Shown: positions 1-8,609 of the stretch, piece by piece | How positions within the stretch are numbered: the stretch's first letter is position 1 | Layout of the letters: the number at the start of each line of letters is the position of its first letter | Assembly (NCBI GenBank): GCA_016721505.1 | Contig: JADKHX010000006.1 | Span: 248,001 to 312,000, forward strand | Length of the DNA: 64,000 bases | Origin: Rhodocyclaceae bacterium | GTDB lineage: Bacteria > Pseudomonadota > Gammaproteobacteria > Burkholderiales > Rhodocyclaceae | Direction: 5' to 3' | The notes under the pieces: model-generated | Database searches by the model: none | The model's input: the letters and a program-made list of their open reading frames with translations, nothing else | Told to the model about the DNA's origin: nothing | Translations under genes and position numbers: made by a program

Positions 1-91
1 TGGTGGTATGGGCTTGCTGATCGCTTTTATCGTCGCCCAAGCAGTGTTTTTGGCAAAGTATATGGAACCCGAGCACGAGGAAAATACCTGA
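1..91 (+). CDS. yciB: Septation protein A / YciB family, C-terminal fragment
   Basis: Only the last 29 codons are inside the window, read in the frame that starts at base 2 and ends with TGA at 89-91. The peptide is a hydrophobic helix (GLLIAFIVAQAVFLAKYM) followed by a short charged tail. This matches the last membrane helix of the YciB/IspZ inner-membrane family, which is linked to cell-envelope synthesis and septation. The assignment rests mainly on context, because yciB-yciI-bolA-ppiC is a recurring betaproteobacterial order. The stop overlaps the next start as TGATG, which suggests translational coupling with yciI. Confidence 0.7.
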   Translation, partial: GGMGLLIAFIVAQAVFLAKYMEPEHEENT

Positions 92-393
92 TGCTGTTCA
101 CCATCATTGGCTATGACGTTGAAAATAGCCTTGAACGGCGGCTTGCGGCGAGACCTGCCCACCTAGCACGGCTGGAAATTTTGCAAGACCAAGGCCGACT
201 CAATCTGGCCGGGCCATTTCCCATTGTTAGTGGCGATGCTGCACCTCAAGGTTTCCTTGGCAGCCTGATCGTTGCTGATTTTGAATCGCTAGCAGCAGCA
301 CGCGCCTGGGCCGATGCAGATCCTTATATGGTGTCCGGGGTTTATGCCAAAGTCGATATTTTCGCGTTTAAGAAAGTTTTCCCATCGCAATGA
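91..393 (+). CDS. yciI: YciI-like protein
   Basis: A 100-residue protein of the YciI family, small alpha/beta dimeric ferredoxin-like proteins whose biochemical role is unsettled. Visible family features are the N-terminal MLFTIIGYDV strand, the conserved RPAHLARLEIL segment with the family's active-site-like histidine near residue 24, GRLNLAGPFP, and the C-terminal ADPYMVSGVYAKVDIFAF segment. Length is normal for the family. The start overlaps the yciB stop and the end overlaps the bolA start (ATGA), so the gene belongs to a four-gene coupled operon. Confidence 0.9.
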   Translation: MLFTIIGYDVENSLERRLAARPAHLARLEILQDQGRLNLAGPFPIVSGDAAPQGFLGSLIVADFESLAAARAWADADPYMVSGVYAKVDIFAFKKVFPSQ

Positions 394-683
394 ATGTGGT
401 CACCGAAATTGAGCGCCGCTTGCAGGAGCTCAAACCATTGCTTGTTGAGGTTATCGACGACTCAGCAAAACACGCCGGACATGCCGGTGCACGCGATGGT
501 GGTGGACACTTTCGCTTACGAATTATCGCGGCTTGTTTTTCGGGTCTCAGTGTCATTGCCCGTCATCGCTTGGTGTATGATGCGCTCGGCACTTTGATGC
601 AGCGCGAGATTCACGCGTTGAGCATCGATGCAAGCGCTCCGATACCTCAGAACAACCCTCCCAACTATCAGGAAATCAAATGA
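390..683 (+). CDS. bolA: BolA family protein
   Basis: A 97-residue BolA-family protein. BolA proteins bind monothiol glutaredoxins and share a [2Fe-2S] cluster with them, and they influence cell shape and stress responses. The fold is seen in the N-terminal IERRLQELKP helix, a short histidine-containing variable loop, GGHFRLRIIAACFSGLSVIARHRLVYDALG (the class II KH-like core with the conserved R-H-R-x-V-Y-x-x-L) and the C-terminal IHALSIDA strand. It overlaps yciI and ppiC by four bases on each side (ATGA), indicating coupled translation. Confidence 0.92.
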   Translation: MNVVTEIERRLQELKPLLVEVIDDSAKHAGHAGARDGGGHFRLRIIAACFSGLSVIARHRLVYDALGTLMQREIHALSIDASAPIPQNNPPNYQEIK

Positions 684-1468
684 AACGCTCTACTTCCTAT
701 GCACTGCTACTGACTTGCGCTGGAATCATTGCCATGCAGCCCGCGCTTGCCCAAAAAGCCGAATCCGTTGCGACGGTTAATGGCAAATCAATCACAAAAA
801 ATCGCGCCGATGCGCTCATTACTGGGCAAGCTGCACAGGGTCAGCCCGATTCACCGGAACTGCGCAACGCAGTCAAAGAAGAGCTGATTCGCCGCGAAAT
901 CCTGACACAGGAGTCGCAAAAGAAAGGGTTTGATAAGAAGCCTGAAATTCAAGGGCAAATCGATCTCGCACGCCAAGGCGTATTGATCGGTGCGTATCTG
1001 AACGACTACGTTCGAACGCATCCAATTACCGACGATTTGGTCAAGAAAGAGTACGAAAATGTCCGCGCGCAACTCGGCGACAAAGAATACAAAGTTCGTC
1101 ACATTCTGGTTGAGAAGGAAGACGAAGCGAAGGCGGTGATAGAACGACTCAAAAAGGAAAAGTTCGAGGAGGTTGCCAAAGTCTCAAAAGACCCCGGCTC
1201 GAAAGACAAAGGTGGTGATCTCGGTTGGGCAAACAAAGCTGCCTACGTAAAACCATTTTCTGACGCAATGCAAAAGCTTGAAAAGGGTAAGCTGACCGAC
1301 CCAGCGGTGAAGTCAGATTTCGGCTGGCATGTGATTCAACTTGAAGATGTTCGCGAACTGAAGTTGCCTGGTTTCGATGAAGCTAAGCCGCAGATTACTC
1401 AGCGCCTTCAGCAACAAATGGTTCAGAAACATATTGACCAATTGCGCGCCAAGGCCAAGGTTGAATAA
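680..1468 (+). CDS. ppiC: Periplasmic parvulin-type peptidyl-prolyl isomerase
   Basis: A 262-residue secreted prolyl isomerase. Residues 1-24 form a signal peptide ending in ALAQ. Then comes a SurA-N-like helical chaperone region (about 27-130, starting VATVNGKSITKNRADALI) and one parvulin domain (about 135-225: YKVRHILVEKEDEA, SKDPGSKDKGGDLGW, FGWHVIQLEDVR). The parvulin core residues are intact. The role is likely folding of periplasmic or outer-membrane proteins. It is the last gene of the yciB-yciI-bolA operon and is followed by a strong terminator. The start overlaps the bolA stop as ATGA. Confidence 0.9.
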   Translation: MKRSTSYALLLTCAGIIAMQPALAQKAESVATVNGKSITKNRADALITGQAAQGQPDSPELRNAVKEELIRREILTQESQKKGFDKKPEIQGQIDLARQGVLIGAYLNDYVRTHPITDDLVKKEYENVRAQLGDKEYKVRHILVEKEDEAKAVIERLKKEKFEEVAKVSKDPGSKDKGGDLGWANKAAYVKPFSDAMQKLEKGKLTDPAVKSDFGWHVIQLEDVRELKLPGFDEAKPQITQRLQQQMVQKHIDQLRAKAKVE

Positions 1469-1494
1469 AGCTTAACCAAGTATTTGTCGTATTG

Positions 1495-1540
1495 AAAACA
1501 AGGCCCGCCGCGATAAATCGCGGCGGGCCTTGTTTTTTTT
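1495..1540. terminator. Bidirectional Rho-independent terminator between ppiC and purL
   Basis: A near-perfect stem of 16 bp, extendable to about 19 with the flanking A/T run, lies at 1498-1513 and 1518-1533 around a TAAA loop. On the plus strand an uninterrupted T run follows (1533-1540). On the minus strand the run AAAA at 1495-1498 gives the T tract. It sits between convergent ppiC and purL and can serve both. Confidence 0.92.
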
Positions 1541-1568
1541 GGCGCGAAACGGTGAGCTTATCGCGAGG

Positions 1569-4500
1569 CTATCCCAAACTAACCCGCGCGTTGGTGAACA
1601 TCTTCAACCACGGTGAATCGTCGCCCATTTGGCGCGGGTGCCACGACATTTGCACCGCCCGTAAAACTCGCTCTGGATGCGGCATCAGAATGGTAAATCG
1701 ACCATCAAACGTAGTCACACCACCAATACCGTCTGGAGAACCATTTGGATTTGCCGGATACGTCATTGCGGTGTTGCCACGCGTGTCGATATAACGCATC
1801 GCGACGATTGCCGATTCAGCCATCGCGTGCGACGCAAACACCGCTTTGCCTTCTCCGTGTGAGACCACCACTGGCAAGCGCGAACCGCCCATCTCCTTAA
1901 AAAACAAGGAAGGCGATTGCGGTAACTCGATCATCACCAAACGTGCCTCAAATTGCTCAGAGCGATTACGCTCAAAGCGCGGCCAGTTTTCAGCGCCCGG
2001 AATGATGGATGCAAGATTCGCCATCATCTGGCAACCATTGCAAACCCCAAGCGCGAAGCTGTTGGGGCGCGTGAAAAAGTCTGAGAATTCGTCACGCAAA
2101 ACATCATTAAACAAGATCGATTTTGCCCAACCCTGCCCTGCACCCAGCACATCGCCGTATGAAAAACCGCCACAGGCGACCAAGCCATCGAAGTCCTTTA
2201 GATGCCCGCGCCCCGCTTGCAAATCCGACATGTGCACGTCGACGGCCGCAAATCCGGCACGTTCAAAAGCCACGGCCATTTCGACATGCCCATTGACACC
2301 TTGCTCACGCAGTACCGCAATTTTTGGCCTCGCTCCGCTCAGGATGCCCGGCGCACTTCGAGTAGGAATGTCAAAACTAAATGACATCGACAGGCCGGGC
2401 GCCGACGCATCCTTCAAGGTTTCAAATTCCTCTTGCACACATGCCCCGTCGTCGCGACGCAATGCGATCTGATAACTCACCTCGCTCCATACGGCTTGCA
2501 ACTCGTGACGCGGCGCAGAAAAAGCCAACTTCGCATTGCGCCATACACGGATTTCGTCGCTGTCGTTAAGCGTGCCGATGACATTCACCGCGCGGCTCAA
2601 TCCGGCATCACGCAACGCTGCAATTACGTCATTGCGTTCACTTCGGCGAATCTGAATAACGGCACCGAGTTCTTCGTTGAAAAGGGCGGCAAGTAGATGA
2701 TCGTTTTGCCGACCGGCCAGCAGATTTGGTCGACGCTCCAAGCCATCAACGTCATTCATCAATTCGTCGTAGCACAAACTGTCGACATTTAAAGAAACGC
2801 CCAAATGCGAGCAAAAGCTCATCTCGCAAATGGTTGCCAACAAACCACCATCGGAACGGTCGTGATAGGCCAAAATTTTGCCGTCGCGATTCAATTTCCC
2901 GACGACATTAAAAAATGCCTTAAGCGGCGCGGGATCAATGTCCGGCCCATGTTCGCCCATTTCGCCAAACACTTGCGCCAAGCTTGACGCTCCAAGTCGA
3001 CTGGCGCCAAAACCCAAATCAATCAGTATCAGTTCGGTTTCGCCAACCTCACTGTCAGCCTGAAGTTCTGGCGTTAAGGTTCGCCTTGCGTCGTCGGTGC
3101 GAGCAAATGCAGTCACCACAAGCGAAAGCGGTGCAGTGACTTGCTTTGCCGTAGCGTCATCTGTCCAACGCGTGCGCATCGACAATGAATCTTTGCCAAC
3201 TGGAATCGAGACACCAAGCGCCGGGCAAAAATCCATTCCGACGGCACGAACCGTATCAAACAGCGCTGCATCTTCGTGCCCGTGGCCCGCTGCAGCCATC
3301 CAATTCGCCGACAACTTGACCAAGCCAATATCAGCGATATCGGCGGCCGCAAGATTGGTCAACGCTTCACCGATAGCCATGCGCCCCGATGCTGGCGCAT
3401 CAAGCAAAGCTAGTGGCGCGCGCTCGCCCAAGGCAAATGCTTCGCCCAAAAATGTGTCGTAACCCATGCAGGTCACCGCGACATCGGCAACCGGCACTTG
3501 CCACGGCCCGACCATTTGGTCGCGTGCGGTTAAGCCGCCGACACTGCGATCACCAATCGTAATCAGAAAGTTTTTCGAAGCTACCGCAGGAAATCTCAAT
3601 ACACGATAAATCGCATCGGCCAATTCAATTTTGCCAAGCGCCAAGGCTGCTCTAGGCGCGCGCAGACGCGTTGCATCACGATGCACGCGCGGCGGCTTGC
3701 CCAGCAATACGGCCATCGACATATCGATTGCGAAATTCTCAAAATGCGCATCTTTGAGCGTCAATCTGCCATCATCGGTCGCGACACCAACCACTGCAAA
3801 CGGGCAACGTTCGCGCTCACACATTGCCCTGAAACCATCAAGTTGATCCGGCGCGATAGCTAGCACATAACGCTCTTGTGCTTCGTTGCACCATAGCTCT
3901 CGTGGACTCATGCCGCGATCTTCCGACGGAATGGCACGCAAATCGAATGCCGCACCGCGCCCTGCGTCGTTGGCAAGCTCTGGCATTGCATTTGACAAGC
4001 CACCGGCACCGACATCGTGAATGGCGAGAATTGGATTGGCCGCGCCTAGCTGCCAACAACGGTCAATCACCTCCTGCGCACGACGTTGAATTTCCGGATT
4101 GCCACGCTGTACGGAAGCAAAATCTAAATCCGCCGTGTTGCTGCCGGTCGCCATAGACGAAGCGGCACCACCGCCGAGTCCAATCAGCATCGCCGGGCCG
4201 CCGATTTGAATCAACAAAGTCTCGGCCGGAAATTTAATCTTAAACGCGTCATCCGCCGCAATGTTGCCTATGCCACCGGCCAACATGATGGGCTTGTGAT
4301 AGCCGCGCATTTCACCAGCGAATTCCTGCTCAAAAGTACGGAAATAGCCCGCCAGATTCGGCCGACCAAATTCGTTATTGAACGCCGCTGCGCCAATCGG
4401 GCCGTCAATCATGATCTCCAGCGCCGAAGCAATTCGCTCCGGCTTGCCGTAATTGGATTCCCACGGCTGGATGAAATCCGGTATGCGCAAATCCGAAACA

Positions 4501-5495
4501 CTAAAACCACACAATCCGGCCTTAGGTTTGGAACCGCGCCCGGTCGCACCTTCGTCACGAATCTCGCCACCGGAACCGGTCGCCGCACCCGGAAACGGTG
4601 AGATTGCGGTCGGGTGATTGTGGGTCTCGACCTTAACCAAAAAATGCGTCATCTGCTCGTGATACTTGTACTCTCCGTCTGCATCAGGAAAGAATCGCTG
4701 TATCTTCGCCCCTTCCAAAATCGACGCGTTGTCGGAGTAGGCCACCACCGTCCCATGCGGATTCGCCTTGTGCGTTTCGCGAATCATGCCGAACAATGAC
4801 AAGGGCTGATTTTCGCCATCAACCGTCCATGACGCGTTGAAAATTTTGTGCCGACAATGCTCAGAATTTGCCTGCGCGAACATCATCAATTCGGCATCCG
4901 TTGGATTGCGGCCAACGCGTATAAAGTTATCGACGAGGTAATCAATCTCGTCGTCGGAGAGCGCCAAACCCAAGCTCAAATTTGCCGATTCCAGGGCCTT
5001 ACGACCGCCACCGATAACATCGACAGATTCTAAGGGTTGTGGCTCGACATGATGAAAAAGCGCCGCCGCCTCCGCAATCGAACTCAGCACCGATTCGGTC
5101 ATGCGATCATGACAGCGTGTCACCAGCAGCAACTGGCGATCCTGGTAGCCGTGAACGGTATATGCCGTGCCACGCTCAATTCGTTGAACATTGGCAAAGC
5201 CACAGTTTTTAGCAATATCAGTCGCTTTGGACGACCACGGCGAAATGGTTCCCAATCGTGGCGTGACCAAAAACATCTCACCTTTGGGCTCGTCTGGAAG
5301 ACCAGTCGGGATGCCCAGCAGGTCTTTGAGCCGCTGAAGTTCTTCTGCGGTTAAGGGCAGGCTTGCATCGATGAAATACCAATGCTCGACGCTTAAAGTG
5401 AGCTTGGGCGAATTTTCGCTTAGCGCTAGGTGAAGGGAATTTAGACGAGTTGCCGACAGAGCGGCAGTACCACGCAACGCAATGAACTCAGCCAT
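1569..5495 (-). CDS. purL: Phosphoribosylformylglycinamidine synthase (FGAM synthase)
   Basis: The full-length single-chain PurL of proteobacteria, 1308 residues, catalysing FGAR + ATP + glutamine to FGAM in purine synthesis. The N-terminal region leads into the synthase domains (NSEHCRHKIFNA, KVETHNHPTAISPFPGAATGSGGEIRDEGATGRG). A C-terminal glutamine amidotransferase has the nucleophile Cys in GVCNGCQ and the His in PHPER. The gene is monocistronic and convergent with ppiC. The ATG at 5493-5495 is the only sensible start, though its ribosome binding site is weak. Residues about 119-127 (RQLLLVTRC, just before HDRMTES) are encoded by a copy of the dispersed repeat, in a poorly conserved stretch. 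Confidence 0.98.
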   Translation of the reverse strand: MAEFIALRGTAALSATRLNSLHLALSENSPKLTLSVEHWYFIDASLPLTAEELQRLKDLLGIPTGLPDEPKGEMFLVTPRLGTISPWSSKATDIAKNCGFANVQRIERGTAYTVHGYQDRQLLLVTRCHDRMTESVLSSIAEAAALFHHVEPQPLESVDVIGGGRKALESANLSLGLALSDDEIDYLVDNFIRVGRNPTDAELMMFAQANSEHCRHKIFNASWTVDGENQPLSLFGMIRETHKANPHGTVVAYSDNASILEGAKIQRFFPDADGEYKYHEQMTHFLVKVETHNHPTAISPFPGAATGSGGEIRDEGATGRGSKPKAGLCGFSVSDLRIPDFIQPWESNYGKPERIASALEIMIDGPIGAAAFNNEFGRPNLAGYFRTFEQEFAGEMRGYHKPIMLAGGIGNIAADDAFKIKFPAETLLIQIGGPAMLIGLGGGAASSMATGSNTADLDFASVQRGNPEIQRRAQEVIDRCWQLGAANPILAIHDVGAGGLSNAMPELANDAGRGAAFDLRAIPSEDRGMSPRELWCNEAQERYVLAIAPDQLDGFRAMCERERCPFAVVGVATDDGRLTLKDAHFENFAIDMSMAVLLGKPPRVHRDATRLRAPRAALALGKIELADAIYRVLRFPAVASKNFLITIGDRSVGGLTARDQMVGPWQVPVADVAVTCMGYDTFLGEAFALGERAPLALLDAPASGRMAIGEALTNLAAADIADIGLVKLSANWMAAAGHGHEDAALFDTVRAVGMDFCPALGVSIPVGKDSLSMRTRWTDDATAKQVTAPLSLVVTAFARTDDARRTLTPELQADSEVGETELILIDLGFGASRLGASSLAQVFGEMGEHGPDIDPAPLKAFFNVVGKLNRDGKILAYHDRSDGGLLATICEMSFCSHLGVSLNVDSLCYDELMNDVDGLERRPNLLAGRQNDHLLAALFNEELGAVIQIRRSERNDVIAALRDAGLSRAVNVIGTLNDSDEIRVWRNAKLAFSAPRHELQAVWSEVSYQIALRRDDGACVQEEFETLKDASAPGLSMSFSFDIPTRSAPGILSGARPKIAVLREQGVNGHVEMAVAFERAGFAAVDVHMSDLQAGRGHLKDFDGLVACGGFSYGDVLGAGQGWAKSILFNDVLRDEFSDFFTRPNSFALGVCNGCQMMANLASIIPGAENWPRFERNRSEQFEARLVMIELPQSPSLFFKEMGGSRLPVVVSHGEGKAVFASHAMAESAIVAMRYIDTRGNTAMTYPANPNGSPDGIGGVTTFDGRFTILMPHPERVLRAVQMSWHPRQMGDDSPWLKMFTNARVSLG
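5115..5138 (+). repeat. Dispersed CACCAGCACCAACTG repeat, copy inside purL
   Basis: GCGTGTCACCAGCAGCAACT followed by GGCG. It differs from the window consensus at one base (CAGCAGC for CAGCACC). It is antisense to purL and encodes RQLLLVTRC. The surrounding PurL region is variable, so a coincidental match cannot be fully excluded, but the match extends over both boxes. Confidence 0.65.
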
Positions 5496-5631
5496 GAGGA
5501 ATATCGAACGGCGGTCAAAGTGGGCAGAACAAGGCCCGATGCCAGACTGAATTATAACGACGGCGAGCCGTCGATGAACTAATGCTGAGTACTAAAACAC
5601 TGCAAATTCGAAGTGAATTTGAAGAGAGGAA

Positions 5632-6036
5632 TTAACCAGCGTTAGCGGGGCCAGGAGGTTTGCGCCCACCTGGTTTTGAATGCTTGCGACTGCCCGGCCC
5701 GCGTTTCCAGTTTCCGCCTGCACCAGGGTTGCCGCCTGCGCCGCTGTTTCCGGCATTTTTTTGCCCTTGTCCACGATCATTACGGTCATTATTCCTTGGC
5801 AAATCGCCACCTATACGATTACCCGGTGCCAGTTGAACTTCAAGCTCAATGATTTCGTCCCACTGTGGGTCAGTTCGTTGGCTCTCGGGTACGGACAGAA
5901 GCTCACGCAAACGTCGGCGCGGGTCAAATGACGGAGCGGATGGTGCTGGCGGAGGTGGTGCAGGAGCATCTTGCACACGCTCATTTGTTGCCGCAGCAAC
6001 TGCCGGTAGGGTATTGGGGTTTTCGATCTCGTCCAT
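5632..6036 (-). CDS. Low-complexity basic protein of unknown function
   Basis: A 134-residue protein that I do not recognise. The N-terminus is acidic (MDEIENPNT). It is followed by a proline/alanine stretch, then a short ordered-looking segment (RRRLRELLSVPESQRTDPQWDEIIELEVQL), and a long Gly/Asn/Arg/Lys-rich tail (about residues 75-134). The tail suggests an intrinsically disordered, nucleic-acid-binding-like C-terminus. The reading frame is open further upstream to 6255, but the ATG at 6036 is preferred because the extension looks non-coding and would run under the divergent gene at 6210. Function unknown. Confidence 0.6.
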   Translation of the reverse strand: MDEIENPNTLPAVAAATNERVQDAPAPPPPAPSAPSFDPRRRLRELLSVPESQRTDPQWDEIIELEVQLAPGNRIGGDLPRNNDRNDRGQGQKNAGNSGAGGNPGAGGNWKRGPGSRKHSKPGGRKPPGPANAG

Positions 6037-6209
6037 GTCACCATTATCATCCAAGTTTGTCCTTTTGCGGAAATCAGTCCCTGATCCGGCTCGGCGCCAG
6101 CAAACGCCCTCCTCGATAACGATAATCCCCAACATTTCAAGCAGTTGAACTAAGTCACCTCGAAATGCTATGATGCGCCCTCTGACGAACCTTACACAAG
6201 AGCCGATGC

Positions 6210-6440
6210 ATGTCTGAAACCGCCTTCTGCTACCACTGTCGGACTCACCACCCAAAAGAAGAAATGCGCCTAATCGACACCAAGGCTGGCAAACGCTGGC
6301 GGTGTATTCGGAGCATTGAGGCCACCAAAAAAGGACGCCTTGAACGCGAAGCCTATGGTCGGCAAGTCACGGCCATGAACAAGGCCGAAGCGCAGCGCAA
6401 AGCACGCCTAGTGCTCAACACGCGTGTGGCCAATCCATAG
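6210..6440 (+). CDS. Small CxxC-containing protein, unknown function
   Basis: A 76-residue protein starting MSETAFCYHCRTHHPKEEMR. It has a CxxC pair at residues 7-10, clustered histidines and a third cysteine near residue 33 (WRCIRSIEATKKGR), which suggests a small zinc-binding knuckle followed by a basic helix. I see no family match beyond this. It is divergent from the 5632-6036 gene and precedes a PHA granule-region gene by 54 bp. Confidence 0.6.
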   Translation: MSETAFCYHCRTHHPKEEMRLIDTKAGKRWRCIRSIEATKKGRLEREAYGRQVTAMNKAEAQRKARLVLNTRVANP

Positions 6441-6494
6441 TCATATACGTCGCAATAGTCGCACTGCGCCCAACAACGGGAAGGATTTAGCACC

Positions 6495-6776
6495 ATGAGC
6501 GACATAATCGTCCGCCGCAATCACGGCATGACTCTCAAAAAAGCACGTGCGGCCGGCGAACAAATCGCTGCCGACTTGGCTGAAGAATTTGATTTCACTT
6601 ACGAGTGGACCGGAAACACGCTGAACTTTAAGCGTATGGGTGTCACCGGCACTATCGTCGTCGAAAAAAAATCCCTGGAAATTCAGGCGAAAATCGGATT
6701 TTTGCTACGCCCCATCAAATCGCGCATCGAACGCGAAATCCATCGCTTTTGCGATGAGAAATTTGGTCCAGCCTAA
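6495..6776 (+). CDS. PHA granule-region protein (polyhydroxyalkanoic acid system protein)
   Basis: A 93-residue protein resembling the PHA_gran_rgn family, small proteins found repeatedly beside phasin and PHA genes. Characteristic features are the N-terminal I-x-V-x-R-x-H-G-x-(T/S)-x-x-x-A motif (IIVRRNHGMTLKKARAAGEQIA), a WTGNTLNFKRMGVTGTIVV beta-hairpin, and a C-terminal LRPIKSRIEREIHRFCDEKF helix. The molecular role is not established. A GGGAAGGA-like ribosome binding site (6478-6487) precedes the ATG. The location next to two phasins and a TetR regulator supports the assignment. Confidence 0.82.
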   Translation: MSDIIVRRNHGMTLKKARAAGEQIAADLAEEFDFTYEWTGNTLNFKRMGVTGTIVVEKKSLEIQAKIGFLLRPIKSRIEREIHRFCDEKFGPA

Positions 6777-6785
6777 CTAGAAAAA

Positions 6786-7445
6786 CTAACTGGTCAAGTA
6801 GGCTTTCGATAGCTCCTGAAACCAAGCACGCGCATCGCCCGACATATAGGGCGCGACCAGCGCCATCGCCTGATACGCGCCACGGCCAAGTGCTTCGCCG
6901 TCGATTGTGCGCCTAGCGTCACGGACAAATTCAAACGACAACCAGTAAGTCGCCAGCACCACCATATTGACCGCCAGCGTCTGAATCTCGGCTTTGGAGG
7001 CGCGCATCGAATCTGCAGCGACCAGCCCATCACAAATCAGCGCGGCTGTTTTAACTTTGTGCGCCATGATGCGTTTGAACTGCATTTCCAGCGTTCGATT
7101 GCGCGATAAAAGCTCATTTAGATCGCGATATAAGAACCGGTAACGCCAAATATTCTCAAACAATAAATGCAGGAACAACCACAGATCTTCGACATCGGGA
7201 ATACGTAGTTCCGGTGCGCCCAAGGTCGCATCGATGTCGCGGACAAAATCAGCGAACACCGTTTCGATAATTTCGTCTTTACTACGAAAGTGGTAGTAGA
7301 GATTTCCGGGGCTAATGCCGAGCTCATCGGAAATCAACTGTGTGGTGACATTGGGCTCGCCAAACTCGTTGAAAAGTACCAACGAAGTTTCAAGTATCCG
7401 CTCACGCGTTCGGCGTTTTGGCTTACGTTCCATTGGCGTCTCCAC
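6786..7445 (-). CDS. TetR/AcrR-family transcriptional regulator
   Basis: A 219-residue regulator. The N-terminal TetR helix-turn-helix is clear: RRTRERILETSLVLFNEFGEPNVTTQLISDELGISPGNLYYHFRSKDEIIETVF. The rest is the ligand-binding helical domain, with a conserved WLFLHLLFENIWRYRFLYRDLNELLSRN segment typical of the TetR group found near PHA genes in betaproteobacteria. The target is not evident. It lies between the PHA granule-region gene and two phasins, so control of PHA genes is a reasonable inference. Two in-frame ATGs (residues 1 and 5) are possible starts. Confidence 0.88.
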   Translation of the reverse strand: METPMERKPKRRTRERILETSLVLFNEFGEPNVTTQLISDELGISPGNLYYHFRSKDEIIETVFADFVRDIDATLGAPELRIPDVEDLWLFLHLLFENIWRYRFLYRDLNELLSRNRTLEMQFKRIMAHKVKTAALICDGLVAADSMRASKAEIQTLAVNMVVLATYWLSFEFVRDARRTIDGEALGRGAYQAMALVAPYMSGDARAWFQELSKAYLTS

Positions 7446-7531
7446 AACTGGCAGTCAGGATATCATTTTCATATCCGATAAAGTGCCACGGCGGGTTTGA
7501 AGCACCTGCCGCCATTTGATGTCTAGAACAC

Positions 7532-7972
7532 TTAGACCGTTGAGCGGCGTGTGACTACTTTCTTAGGCACACGTTTCATTTTCTCAAGCTCAGTCGCCAG
7601 TTTGGCGACCCGACGCGAAAGCGCATCTGTGTCTTTCTTGGTCGCCACGCCAAAACGCCCAAGCGCGTCCGACGTGCGATCTTCAAATACCTGTCCAAGC
7701 TTGTCCCAACTTGCAACTGCTTTGTCCGTCAATTCAGAGACGCGTTTGTCGGCCAATTTTTCTGCAACCTTGTCAGAAACATTATCGGCAACGCCTTTGA
7801 CTTTTTCTTGCAACTGCTTGCCTTCGGTGACTAGCAGATCAAATACTTTATTGCCTTCGCGTTGCGCTTTGGAAAACGCACCGAGACCCGCCATCCAGAT
7901 TTCTTCGGCCGAATCACGTACCGATTCGGCAAGATTTAAGCTGTGCTTTTCCATTTTCTTGTTTGTTGCCAT
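7532..7972 (-). CDS. Phasin, PhaF/PhaI type
   Basis: A 146-residue PHA-granule-associated protein. The start at 7972 is chosen because AAGGAG lies 7 bases upstream. The sequence shows the type-3 phasin signature: SVRDSAEEIWMAGLGAFSKAQREGNKVFDLLVTEGKQLQEKVK, then a heptad-like amphipathic stretch and W-D-K-L-x-Q-V-F-E-D-R, ending in a basic tail (KRVPKKVVTRRSTV) like PhaF-related proteins that bind DNA. It is a clear paralogue of the next gene upstream; both are 146 residues and share the W-x-x-G-L-G-A-F-x-K-A-Q core. Confidence 0.88.
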   Translation of the reverse strand: MATNKKMEKHSLNLAESVRDSAEEIWMAGLGAFSKAQREGNKVFDLLVTEGKQLQEKVKGVADNVSDKVAEKLADKRVSELTDKAVASWDKLGQVFEDRTSDALGRFGVATKKDTDALSRRVAKLATELEKMKRVPKKVVTRRSTV

Positions 7973-8025
7973 GTTCAACTCCTTCAATAAAAATCTCCAC
8001 AAACTACTGCTTTAGCGTTTGTCGA

Positions 8026-8466
8026 TTACTTAGTCGGTTTGACGGGCTTCACAGATTTTGCCGCAGCCGGCGATTTTCTCGCTGGCTTCGCTACGACCTT
8101 GCGCTCCAACGCATCTGTCAGAAGATTAAGTCGCTTGGTGAGTTCATCAATTTCCTTGCGTGAAGGAACGCCAAGCTTGGCAATCGCACGTGCCACTCGA
8201 TCTTCGAATACCTGCTCCAATTTGTCCCATGTACCAGTCGCTTTGTTGGCCATTTCCGAGACGCGCAGCCCTGCGACGTTTTTGCGAGTTTTCGCTTTAA
8301 GCGCTTCGCCTTCGCTGACCAGCGCTTCAAATACTTTGTTGCCTTCGACCTGCGCTTTGGCAAATGCGCCTAGGCCGGCATCCCAAATTTGATGCGCCGA
8401 CTCGCGCACTTTGTTCGCCAAATGAATGTCAAATCCAACTTGGGTTTCCGTCTGCTTTTTAGCCAT
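8026..8466 (-). CDS. Phasin, PhaF/PhaI type (paralogue)
   Basis: A 146-residue granule-associated protein, first of a tandem phasin pair. The start at 8466 is set by AAGGAG immediately upstream; the open frame to 8601 has no second plausible site. The core LANKVRESAHQIWDAGLGAFAKAQVEGNKVFEALVSEGEALKAK matches its neighbour. So does T-W-D-K-L-E-Q-V-F-E-D-R, and it ends in a Lys/Ala/Pro-rich tail (VVAKPARKSPAAAKSVKPVKPTK) of the histone-H1-like kind seen in PhaF. Both likely coat PHA granules and may tether them to the nucleoid. Confidence 0.88.
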   Translation of the reverse strand: MAKKQTETQVGFDIHLANKVRESAHQIWDAGLGAFAKAQVEGNKVFEALVSEGEALKAKTRKNVAGLRVSEMANKATGTWDKLEQVFEDRVARAIAKLGVPSRKEIDELTKRLNLLTDALERKVVAKPARKSPAAAKSVKPVKPTK

Positions 8467-8574
8467 GCCTCGCTCCTTGATTTTTTGATTTATCGTAAAT
8501 CTACGGGGTTGAATACAATGCAGTGTAGCCAGTGGTTTTAGAGAAAGCACACTAAATGAGCGAGTGTTATGACT

Positions 8575-8595
8575 GCGTATCACCAGCACCAACTG
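8575..8595 (+). repeat. Dispersed CACCAGCACCAACTG repeat, intergenic
   Basis: GCGTATCACCAGCACCAACT then G, 15 bp before the start of the hydrolase gene at 8610 and about 109 bp upstream of the divergent phasin. The adjacent bases contain a tandem AACTGAGCCA that duplicates the right edge. Confidence 0.85.
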
Positions 8596-8609
8596 AGCCA
8601 AACTGAGCC

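Noticed and set aside
5938..5965. TGGTGCTGG near the Pro-rich gene as a repeat copy
   Set aside because: Only nine bases match, in low-complexity Pro/Ala codons.
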